NCBI GenBank assembly: GCA_017411585.1
Contig: JAFQPV010000142.1
Coordinates: forward strand, 1 to 7,001
DNA: 7,001 nt
Source of the DNA: Clostridia bacterium
GTDB lineage: Bacteria; Bacillota; Clostridia; UBA1381; UMGS1253
Reading direction: 5' to 3'
Below the pieces are notes generated by a model. That model saw only the letters and a list, made by a program, of their open reading frames with translations. It ran no database searches and was not told where the DNA came from. A program made the translations under genes and the position numbers. Position 1 is the first letter of the stretch, and each line of letters starts with the position of its first letter. This document shows positions 1 to 4,902 of the stretch, in pieces.

Positions 1-1
1 G

Positions 2-295
2 CAGATGGAAGCGCGTGATTTTGAAAAGCTTGCAAAGCAGTTTTGCTCGGAAAATGAGTATGCGCGGCTTTTGCGCTACGGCGAAGAAAAACTTTCGACA
101 TTCTTCTACGAATTTTGGGCGCGTAAGGAAGCCATTGCAAAACGCGATGGTGTGAAAAAATACGCAAGCTTTCGCGATATCGATGTGACCTGGTGGCACG
201 TTTGCTGTTTTTCGCGCGAAGATTATATGTATGCTGTTGCAGCGGACAAAGCATTTGAGTTGATTGTACGAATGCTTCCCGAAAATTGGCTATAA
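2..295 (+). CDS. 4'-phosphopantetheinyl transferase, Sfp type (3' part only)
   Basis: This is the C-terminal 97 codons of a phosphopantetheinyl transferase cut by the left window edge. The frame is open from base 2 to the TAA at 293-295. Enzymes of this family move the 4'-phosphopantetheine arm from coenzyme A to a conserved serine of acyl or peptidyl carrier proteins in the cytosol. The visible segment matches the second half of the Sfp fold: a FEKLAKQFCSENEY stretch (compare Sfp's IAKRFFSKTEY), then the signature FWARKEAIAK, whose Glu and Lys correspond to the Mg2+/CoA-binding WxxKE(A/S) motif, then a beta-rich tail. The in-frame ATG at base 5 lies in the middle of the domain and is unlikely to be the start. 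Full members have about 200-240 residues, so about half is missing. No terminator hairpin follows the stop. Whether it serves fatty acid synthesis or a natural-product cluster cannot be told from this fragment. Confidence 0.82.
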   Translation, partial: QMEARDFEKLAKQFCSENEYARLLRYGEEKLSTFFYEFWARKEAIAKRDGVKKYASFRDIDVTWWHVCCFSREDYMYAVAADKAFELIVRMLPENWL

Positions 296-311
296 TTTGT
301 CTGGATTTGTC

Positions 312-340
312 TTGCTTTTACGAAATACGTGTGCTACAAT
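312..340 (+). promoter_or_regulatory. Sigma-A promoter of the GH88 gene
   Basis: TTGCTT at 312-317 and TACAAT at 335-340 are separated by exactly 17 bases, and a TGC directly before the -10 box gives an extended -10 element. The predicted transcript starts near 347, leaving a short leader of about 30 bases before the GH88 start codon at 377. The site lies just after the stop of the transferase gene, so the hydrolase can be transcribed independently. Confidence 0.6.
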
Positions 341-363
341 GCGCTTGAAAATCAATACCTTCG

Positions 364-370
364 AGGAGGG
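364..370 (+). promoter_or_regulatory. Ribosome binding site that fixes the GH88 start
   Basis: AGGAGGG at 364-370 sits six bases before ATG 377. This favours ATG 377 over the in-frame upstream GTG at 329, which lies inside the predicted promoter and would have to be upstream of the transcription start. Confidence 0.8.
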
Positions 371-376
371 TGCAAA

Positions 377-1564
377 ATGGATATAAAAAAAGCTTATGAA
401 ATGTGTCTTGCAAAGACTGAGCGTCATATGGAACTGCATAAGGGCGCTTATGAGTACGGCGGTCGGGTGTTTGAAGGTAAGTATGAAGAAGAGTGTACAA
501 AGAATACCGAATTGAATTCGCGCGTAAACTGGATGACCTCGTTTGTAACGGGTATGGGCGTCTTGGCATACCGTACCACAAAGGAACAAAAGTATCTTGA
601 TTGGGCGAATAAGTATGAACAGGCTTATCACGATAAGATTTTTCATCATTTTGATGTGAATCCGATTCACGATCTTGGCTTTTTATATTCTCCGTACAGC
701 GTAGGCTTGTACATGGAGACGAGGGATGAGCGCCATAAGCTGAGCGCACTTCGCGCAGCGGACGAGCTTGCAAAACGCTTTGATATTGATGGGCGATACA
801 TCGATTCCTGGACGAATCTGACCCAAAATCCGCAGCTCGGTCGTGCGATTATCGATACGATGATGAACCTGCCGCTTTTATTTTGGGCTTGGAAGGAAAC
901 AGGACATATTTTCTATTATCAGGTTGCAAAGGCGCACGCAGAAACAACAGCAAAGTATTTTATCCGTGATGATGATACCGTTGTGCATTCGTTTGATTTT
1001 GAGCGTGGTACCGGTAAAATACTGCAGGAGCATAATGATTGTGGTTACGGCAATGGCAGTTACTGGGCGCGCGGCACCGCGTGGGCGATTTACGGTTTTT
1101 CTATTGCGGCAAGATATTTAGAAGATGAAAAGATGTACGCCATCTCCAAACGCCTTTTGGATAAATTCATAGCTTCTATGCCTGAAAACACTTGCATTCC
1201 GCCATGGGATTTTCGTCTGCCGGCAGATCAGCCTGCCTATCCGAGCGGGATGAAGAACTACCCTGAAGAGCGACTTTGGGATGTTACAGACCCGAAGAAT
1301 GCACCGCTGGTGGTTGATACCTCTGCGGCAGTGATTGCGGCGCTCGGCGCGTGGGAATTAAATGCTATTAAAGCGGATACAAAGCTTGAAGGCTACATAG
1401 ACGGTGTGCTTGAAGAGATTTGCGCGGCGCATTTAAATGACGATAAGAGCGTGCAGGGGGTTATGAAACACCAAAACGGCAGCAATGTTTATACCATGTA
1501 CGGCGATTATTATTTCTTCGAGCTTCTGACAAGAAAGCTGTTTGATTTGCCGACTTGTTGGTAA
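377..1564 (+). CDS. Unsaturated glucuronyl hydrolase, glycoside hydrolase family 88
   Basis: This 395-residue protein belongs to the (alpha/alpha)6-barrel GH88 family. These enzymes hydrate the C4=C5 double bond of the unsaturated uronic acid left at the non-reducing end of oligosaccharides by polysaccharide lyases, releasing a 5-keto uronate and the neighbouring sugar. Visible hallmarks are HDLGF with Asp99, IIDTMMNLPLLFWAW with catalytic-type Asp160, VHSFDF with His204, SYWARGTAWAIYGF (Trp230, Arg232, Trp236), DTSAAVIAALG near 314-324 and YGDYYFFELL near the C-terminus. From memory, Asp88, Asp149, His193, Trp219, Arg221 and Trp225 of the Bacillus sp. GL1 enzyme all map here with a constant +11 offset. 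There is no signal peptide, so it should act in the cytosol on imported disaccharides. Two usual glutamines of the active-site segment are replaced (Cys222 and Thr234), so the substrate range (glycosaminoglycan, gellan or xanthan fragments) is open. No lyase, transporter or KduI/KduD-type gene is visible next to it. Confidence 0.9.
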   Translation: MDIKKAYEMCLAKTERHMELHKGAYEYGGRVFEGKYEEECTKNTELNSRVNWMTSFVTGMGVLAYRTTKEQKYLDWANKYEQAYHDKIFHHFDVNPIHDLGFLYSPYSVGLYMETRDERHKLSALRAADELAKRFDIDGRYIDSWTNLTQNPQLGRAIIDTMMNLPLLFWAWKETGHIFYYQVAKAHAETTAKYFIRDDDTVVHSFDFERGTGKILQEHNDCGYGNGSYWARGTAWAIYGFSIAARYLEDEKMYAISKRLLDKFIASMPENTCIPPWDFRLPADQPAYPSGMKNYPEERLWDVTDPKNAPLVVDTSAAVIAALGAWELNAIKADTKLEGYIDGVLEEICAAHLNDDKSVQGVMKHQNGSNVYTMYGDYYFFELLTRKLFDLPTCW

Positions 1565-1571
1565 ATTTTCC

Positions 1572-1600
1572 TTGATTATTTGCAAAATTTTTGATATGAT
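1572..1600 (+). promoter_or_regulatory. Extended -10 promoter of rubrerythrin
   Basis: TTGATT at 1572-1577 and TATGAT at 1595-1600 are 17 bases apart, with TGA immediately before the -10 box as an extended -10 element. Transcription should start near 1607, giving a leader of about 25 bases. The promoter begins only 8 bases after the GH88 stop codon, so rubrerythrin is probably expressed on its own. No intrinsic terminator separates the two genes, so read-through from GH88 is also possible. Confidence 0.6.
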
Positions 1601-1612
1601 ATGATTATCAAA
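1590..1612. promoter_or_regulatory. Inverted repeat over the rubrerythrin -10 region, candidate Fur/PerR-family operator
   Basis: TTTGATA (1590-1596) and TATCAAA (1606-1612) form a perfect 7-bp inverted repeat around a 9-base AT-rich centre. It covers the -10 box and the predicted start site, so a bound protein would block RNA polymerase. The GATA...TATC layout resembles Fur-superfamily operators. Peroxide-sensing PerR is known to control rubrerythrins in some clostridia. Assignment to PerR or Fur is an inference from position and composition; AT-rich inverted repeats also arise by chance. Confidence 0.35.
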
Positions 1613-1615
1613 TTC

Positions 1616-1622
1616 AAGGAGG
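1616..1622 (+). promoter_or_regulatory. Ribosome binding site that fixes the rubrerythrin start
   Basis: AAGGAGG at 1616-1622 lies nine bases before ATG 1632. An in-frame TTG at 1623 directly abuts this site and is therefore rejected as the start. Confidence 0.85.
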
Positions 1623-1631
1623 TTGTTTGTT

Positions 1632-2165
1632 ATGAATTTAAAGGGTACAAAAACAGAGAAAAACCTGTGGGAAGCTTTTGCGGGCGAATCGCAGGCGAGA
1701 AATAAGTATGACTACTTTGCATCTAAGGCAAAAAAGGACGGCTATGTACAGATTGCCGCACTTTTTGAAGAGACTGCAAAGAATGAAAAAGAGCATGCAA
1801 AGCTTTGGTTTAAGCATTTGGAAGGCATCGGCTCCACGCCGGAAAATCTTGCGGCAGCAGCTGAAGGCGAAAACTACGAGTGGACAGATATGTATGCGAC
1901 CTTTGCAAGGGAAGCGCGCGAGGAAGGCTTTGAAGAGCTTGCAAAGCAGTTTGAAGGCGTTGCTGCGATTGAAAAAGAGCACGAAGAGCGTTACAGAAAG
2001 CTTTTAAAGAACATCGAGGATGAGCTTGTGTTCTCTCGCGAGGGCGATGTGATTTGGCAGTGCTCCAACTGCGGTCACATTCAGGTAGGCAAGAAGGCAC
2101 CGGAGCTTTGTCCGGTATGTGCACATCCGAGAGCTTACTTCCAGTTGAAGGCTGAAAATTATTGA
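1632..2165 (+). CDS. Rubrerythrin
   Basis: This 177-residue cytosolic non-heme iron protein should act as a peroxidase, reducing hydrogen peroxide with electrons from a rubredoxin/NADH-linked donor and protecting an anaerobe from oxygen. Residues about 1-135 form the four-helix ferritin-like domain with the di-iron ligands in order: Glu19 (AFAGESQAR), Glu52 and His55 in an ExxH motif (NEKEH), Glu80 and Glu83 (ENYEW), then Glu114 and His117 in a second ExxH (EKEH). Residues about 139-177 form a rubredoxin-like FeS4 domain with Cys144-x-x-Cys147 and Cys160-x-x-Cys163. All ligands are present and the length is close to that of the classical 191-residue Desulfovibrio protein. The order is ferritin-like then rubredoxin, so it is not a reverse rubrerythrin. 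It has its own promoter and a strong terminator, which suggests a monocistronic stress gene. The similar encapsulin-cargo and rubredoxin-less variants are ruled out by the complete C-terminal CxxC pairs. Confidence 0.96.
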   Translation: MNLKGTKTEKNLWEAFAGESQARNKYDYFASKAKKDGYVQIAALFEETAKNEKEHAKLWFKHLEGIGSTPENLAAAAEGENYEWTDMYATFAREAREEGFEELAKQFEGVAAIEKEHEERYRKLLKNIEDELVFSREGDVIWQCSNCGHIQVGKKAPELCPVCAHPRAYFQLKAENY

Positions 2166-2171
2166 TTAAAT

Positions 2172-2213
2172 AAAAAATGCTGTCACCGACTTTAGATGGT
2201 GACAGCATTTTTT
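2172..2213. terminator. Bidirectional intrinsic terminator between convergent genes
   Basis: Arms 2172-2187 and 2198-2213 are perfectly complementary over 16 bp: a GC-containing 10-bp core (TGCTGTCACC / GGTGACAGCA) flanked by six A and six T, around a 10-base loop. Read on the + strand it ends in TTTTTT after rubrerythrin. Read on the - strand it also ends in TTTTTT after the quinone reductase gene, whose stop codon begins 7 bases away. It therefore terminates both convergent transcripts. Confidence 0.93.
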
Positions 2214-2219
2214 GTGTGT

Positions 2220-3203
2220 TTATTTTACGGTTAATACAACCTTGCCGACGTTCTTGCCTTGGTATAAAATGTCGTGTGCAGCTTCGGCTTCTGTAATCGG
2301 AAGCACTGCGTGAATGGTCGGCTTTACCTCGCCGGATTCAATCTTCGGGAATACATTTTCCACCAGTTCAGCTAAAATCTGCGCCTTAACGGCAGGTGTT
2401 CTTGAGCGGAGTGTGCTACCGATGATTCGAACATTGCGCACATAGATGTTTTTCAGGTCGATTTCTGTTTTCTGACCAGCGAGCGCGGCAATCATAATCC
2501 ATCTTGCGCCGTGCGTCAAGTAGTGGATGCACTTGCCCATAATTTCGCCGCCGAGACAGTCGATGGCAACATCGACCGAGGTGCCGTTTGCAAGCTCTTC
2601 CTTTAATACCTCGGAAATGTCTTCTTTCGTGGTGACAACCACACGGTCAGCCTTCAAATGTGCAATGGAGGCTGCAATTTCATCGGTGAGTACAGTCGTA
2701 ATAACTCTTGCGCCGAATGCCTTTGCCATCGGGATAATTACGCTTGCAAGACCCGATGCACCGGCGTTCATCAAAAGGGTGTTGCCCGGCTTAATGCCGC
2801 CCTCGATAAATAAGTTTAAGTATGCAGTAGCAAAGGCCTCCGGGGTTGCGGCAGCTTCTACCATAGAGCAGTTTGCCGGTACCGGCATCAGCATATCGTA
2901 CTTGACAGCAACATATTCGGCATAGCCGCCACCGCCGAGCAGTGCGCATACCTTGTCGCCGATTTTCCAGTTGGATTTTGCTTTGGCTTCTTCGCCCATC
3001 TCTACAATCACGCCGGCAATTTCAAGGCCCATCCATTCCGGACATCCCGGCGGCGGGGGATAGTCACCCTCGCGCTGCATTAAATCTGCGCGGTTAAGCG
3101 CTGCTGCGTGAATTTCAACCAAAACCTCTTCGGATTTGATGACGGGATTTTCTACATCGTCCCATCTTAAGCTTCTGTCATCATTTACAAGTATTGCTTT
3201 CAT
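2220..3203 (-). CDS. PIG3-type NAD(P)H:quinone/enone oxidoreductase (zinc-free MDR family)
   Basis: This 327-residue medium-chain reductase is the last gene of the three-gene operon. PIG3/zeta-crystallin-type members reduce quinones or activated C=C bonds of enones with NADPH. The GroES-like half shows NRADLMQREGDYPPPPG (37-53), typical of the PIG3 subgroup, followed by GLEIAGVIVEMG and the W-K-I-G-D-K-V-C-A-L-L segment with GGGYAEYVAV (90-100). The Rossmann half begins around NAGASGLASV (146-155), and IIGSTLRSRTP (260-270) plus the C-terminal NVGKVVLTVK are also subgroup-typical. No zinc ligands of alcohol dehydrogenases are seen. The usual AxxGxxG glycine motif reads AGASGLA here, with Ala153 in place of the last glycine. 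The start follows an AGGAG at 3213-3217 nine bases upstream, and that site abuts the stop of the preceding gene (3218-3220), so translation is likely coupled. The physiological substrate is unknown; the operon context suggests an enone intermediate. Confidence 0.9.
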   Translation of the reverse strand: MKAILVNDDRSLRWDDVENPVIKSEEVLVEIHAAALNRADLMQREGDYPPPPGCPEWMGLEIAGVIVEMGEEAKAKSNWKIGDKVCALLGGGGYAEYVAVKYDMLMPVPANCSMVEAAATPEAFATAYLNLFIEGGIKPGNTLLMNAGASGLASVIIPMAKAFGARVITTVLTDEIAASIAHLKADRVVVTTKEDISEVLKEELANGTSVDVAIDCLGGEIMGKCIHYLTHGARWIMIAALAGQKTEIDLKNIYVRNVRIIGSTLRSRTPAVKAQILAELVENVFPKIESGEVKPTIHAVLPITEAEAAHDILYQGKNVGKVVLTVK

Positions 3204-3217
3204 AGATTCAGTCTCCT

Positions 3218-3970
3218 TTACATATTTTCTCGAATGGCTTTCATGTTTTTTAACAGGGGCTGCGTATTTGTAGAGAACTCGTCATATTCCTGCACGCACA
3301 GCGACATACAGTTGCCTAAGTTTCCGGCGACACGTCTGAAAATATGGCACTCGCCGTTTGCCAAAAATAAAAACGGGATTTTCAAGTTTTCCTTCAGCAG
3401 GTTTATGATGCGCATATTCTCTATCTGCTGTTCCATCGTATCCGCACCGGTTACGATTTTGCAAATATCCACGCCGCGTTTTTCGTGCTCGAGTGCAATG
3501 GAGAGTACCTCCTCGGCGGGGATGAATTTTAAAACGTGCGAAGACATTAAGACTTCTGCGCCTTTTTTGTGGATTTCTTCAATGAGCTGCATCTGCTTTT
3601 TTACGGCAGCTTCGTCGCGCGTCAGTTCGCCGGGCTGCGGATCGAAATAATCGCCCATCATATCGCAAAGTGTTGCGCCATTTTCGGCAAGCTCTAAAAG
3701 CTCAGCTGCAAGCACCTCATCACTTTTGCCTGCGTTTTGTGCTTTGCGGTAATTTGTCACATACACCGGCTTGCCCGGTGCATAGGTGAACAGCTCGCGG
3801 TAAACTTCAGGTGTTCTGTATTCCGGCAGCATTTTCTCAAACTGCATACCATAGGCCTCTGCGCCTTCCTGAAGAGATTTGTCAATCAGTTCCTTGATTC
3901 TTTCAGGTGTTTTCGCCTGCACCATAACGGTCAGCAGGGGTTTTTCATATTCTAAAAATGTTGGTTTCAT
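3218..3970 (-). CDS. Type I 3-dehydroquinate dehydratase-like protein (divergent, Schiff-base class)
   Basis: This 250-residue predicted TIM-barrel protein resembles class I AroD. Type I enzymes dehydrate 3-dehydroquinate to 3-dehydroshikimate through a lysine Schiff base. Retained features are VTNYR with Arg75 (compare FTFR), LMSSH with His145 (compare IMSNH), DICKIV with Lys171 as the expected Schiff-base lysine, HIFRRVAGNLG with Arg213 (compare VISRLAGE), and a late STNTQ segment (Ser233, Gln237) in place of SAPGQ. The spacing of these residues is close to the Salmonella enzyme. The early EWR substrate-binding motif (Glu46/Arg48 there) is not visible; the matching place reads YGMQFEK, and the LELF segment is replaced by DMMGDYFD. 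It is therefore probably a paralogue acting on a related beta-hydroxy ketone rather than the housekeeping shikimate enzyme. The gene starts directly after the TAA of the SDR gene, with GAGG at 3978-3981 as the ribosome site, so the two are translationally coupled. Confidence 0.72.
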   Translation of the reverse strand: MKPTFLEYEKPLLTVMVQAKTPERIKELIDKSLQEGAEAYGMQFEKMLPEYRTPEVYRELFTYAPGKPVYVTNYRKAQNAGKSDEVLAAELLELAENGATLCDMMGDYFDPQPGELTRDEAAVKKQMQLIEEIHKKGAEVLMSSHVLKFIPAEEVLSIALEHEKRGVDICKIVTGADTMEQQIENMRIINLLKENLKIPFLFLANGECHIFRRVAGNLGNCMSLCVQEYDEFSTNTQPLLKNMKAIRENM

Positions 3971-4735
3971 TTATATACCTCTTTTCATGGCGTTTCTACC
4001 GCCGTCAATCATAATATTTTCGCCGTTGATGAATTGTCCCTTATCCGATGCAATAAACAAGCACAAGTCAATAATTTCCTGTGGCTCAGCGGCTCTGCCA
4101 AGCATAGTTTTCATATTTGCCATTGCCGCTCTCGTCAAGACCGGACCGGGAGATACGCATACGCAGCGAATGTTGTAGCTTGAACCGAACTGCGCAATTG
4201 ATTTGGTTAAGCCGTACATCAGAGCTGCCTTGGAGGTTGGATAATCCATACCGTATTTGTCACCCTCTGCGCCGGTGATGGAACCGATGTTGATAATGAG
4301 ACCGCTGTTTTGCTCGCGCATCTGCTTTAATACAGCGTGTGCAAAATAAAACGGACCTTTTAAGTTCACATCAATGCCCCAATCGTAGACCTCAATCGGT
4401 ACATCCGGAAATTCAGGATGCGCTTGTCTGTCTACCTTTTGCATTCTTACAGCGGTACCGCCGGCAAAGTTTGCCATAACATCAATGCTGCCGAAGGTAC
4501 GCACGGCTTCGTCGCGCACATTGCACACCTGCGCATAGTCACGCACGTCGCAAACAACCCCGATGGCTTTGCCGCCGCCCGCTTGGTTGATTTCAGCAAC
4601 CTTTTCTTTTAAAACAACTTCATTTACATCACAGAGCACAACATTGCCGCCGAGCGCGGCAAAGTTTTGTGCAAACAAAAGTCCCAGACCGGAGGCTGCA
4701 CCGGTGGAAATTGCTGTTTTGCTCTTGAAATTCAT
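3971..4735 (-). CDS. SDR-family NAD(P)-dependent dehydrogenase/reductase
   Basis: This 254-residue classical short-chain dehydrogenase is the first gene of the operon. It has the cofactor motif STGAASGLG (10-18), Asp36 at the end of beta-2 (LCD), which favours NAD(H) over NADP(H), NFAGG (89-93) in place of NNAG, and the full catalytic set Asn124, Ser152, Tyr165 and Lys169 (YPTSK). SPGPV (195-199) and the C-terminal NGENIMIDGG segment are also typical. A somewhat enlarged region after NFAGG (about 94-118, with His106) may shape the substrate pocket. The family name often given to such proteins, 3-oxoacyl-ACP reductase, is not supported here because no fatty acid genes are nearby. A role in oxidising a polyol or cyclitol-type hydroxyl is the more likely job next to the dehydratase-like gene. 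The start at 4735 is chosen because AGGAG at 4744-4748 lies eight bases upstream. A longer frame to 4807 would add 24 residues running through the promoter and is rejected. Confidence 0.92.
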   Translation of the reverse strand: MNFKSKTAISTGAASGLGLLFAQNFAALGGNVVLCDVNEVVLKEKVAEINQAGGGKAIGVVCDVRDYAQVCNVRDEAVRTFGSIDVMANFAGGTAVRMQKVDRQAHPEFPDVPIEVYDWGIDVNLKGPFYFAHAVLKQMREQNSGLIINIGSITGAEGDKYGMDYPTSKAALMYGLTKSIAQFGSSYNIRCVCVSPGPVLTRAAMANMKTMLGRAAEPQEIIDLCLFIASDKGQFINGENIMIDGGRNAMKRGI

Positions 4736-4743
4736 AAAAACAT

Positions 4744-4748
4744 CTCCT
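4744..4748 (-). promoter_or_regulatory. Ribosome binding site that fixes the SDR start
   Basis: On the - strand AGGAG occupies 4748-4744, eight bases before ATG 4735. It supports the 254-residue form of the SDR over the extended 278-residue reading. Confidence 0.8.
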
Positions 4749-4766
4749 GTTCGTTTCTTTAGTATG

Positions 4767-4795
4767 ATTTTATACAAGATAGGCGATGTTTTCAA
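4767..4795 (-). promoter_or_regulatory. Promoter of the SDR / dehydratase-like / reductase operon
   Basis: On the - strand TTGAAA (4795-4790) and TAAAAT (4772-4767) are 17 bases apart, fitting a sigma-A promoter of moderate strength. An overlapping TATAAA two bases earlier is an alternative -10 with a shorter 15-base spacer. It points away from the AraC-type regulator promoter, so the two transcripts are divergent. Confidence 0.5.
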
Positions 4796-4900
4796 TGCTA
4801 AAAACAATACTGCTTTGATGTTTTTGATACAAAATTGGCTATGTTTCTTGCATTTTTTTGATGATATTGGTATAATCGAATGTGTGGGAGCGTGATGTTT
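4785..4900. promoter_or_regulatory. Cluster of (G/T)ATGTTT direct repeats, candidate AraC-type operator sites
   Basis: Seven-base copies occur on the + strand at 4785-4791 (GATGTTT), 4817-4823 (GATGTTT), 4840-4846 (TATGTTT) and 4894-4900 (GATGTTT). The first and third belong to a longer shared GGCnATGTTT (4782-4791 and 4837-4846). An inverted copy (AAACATC) lies at 4738-4744 over the ribosome site of the SDR gene. AraC-family proteins commonly bind direct repeats between divergent promoters, so these are candidate sites for the neighbouring regulator. The region is AT-rich and short repeats can be chance. Confidence 0.35.
4848..4876 (+). promoter_or_regulatory. Extended -10 promoter of the AraC-family regulator
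   Basis: TTGCAT at 4848-4853 and a perfect TATAAT at 4871-4876 are 17 bases apart, with TGG before the -10 box as an extended element. The transcript should start near 4883, leaving a leader of about 20 bases before ATG 4903. Confidence 0.7.
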
Positions 4901-4902
4901 GA

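Noticed and set aside
291..296. TATAAT at the end of the phosphopantetheinyl transferase gene as a promoter
   Set aside because: No -35 box lies at 16-18 bases, while the 312-340 promoter is well formed and closer to the GH88 start.
329..376. Upstream GTG start adding 16 residues to the GH88 protein
   Set aside because: It lies within the predicted promoter and ignores the strong AGGAGGG site placed six bases before ATG 377.
318..773. Open frames on the - strand opposite the GH88 gene
   Set aside because: They overlap a well-supported gene, show no recognisable domain and have no ribosome site or promoter; they are frame shadows.
1810..2208. Open frame on the - strand across rubrerythrin and its terminator
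   Set aside because: It runs through the terminator hairpin and overlaps a gene with every metal ligand conserved.
3879..4178. Open frame on the + strand across the SDR/dehydratase junction
   Set aside because: It is antisense to two conserved genes and has no recognised product or start signals.
4736..4807. N-terminal extension of the SDR by 24 residues
   Set aside because: It runs through the operon promoter and ribosome site, and the family fold begins right after ATG 4735.
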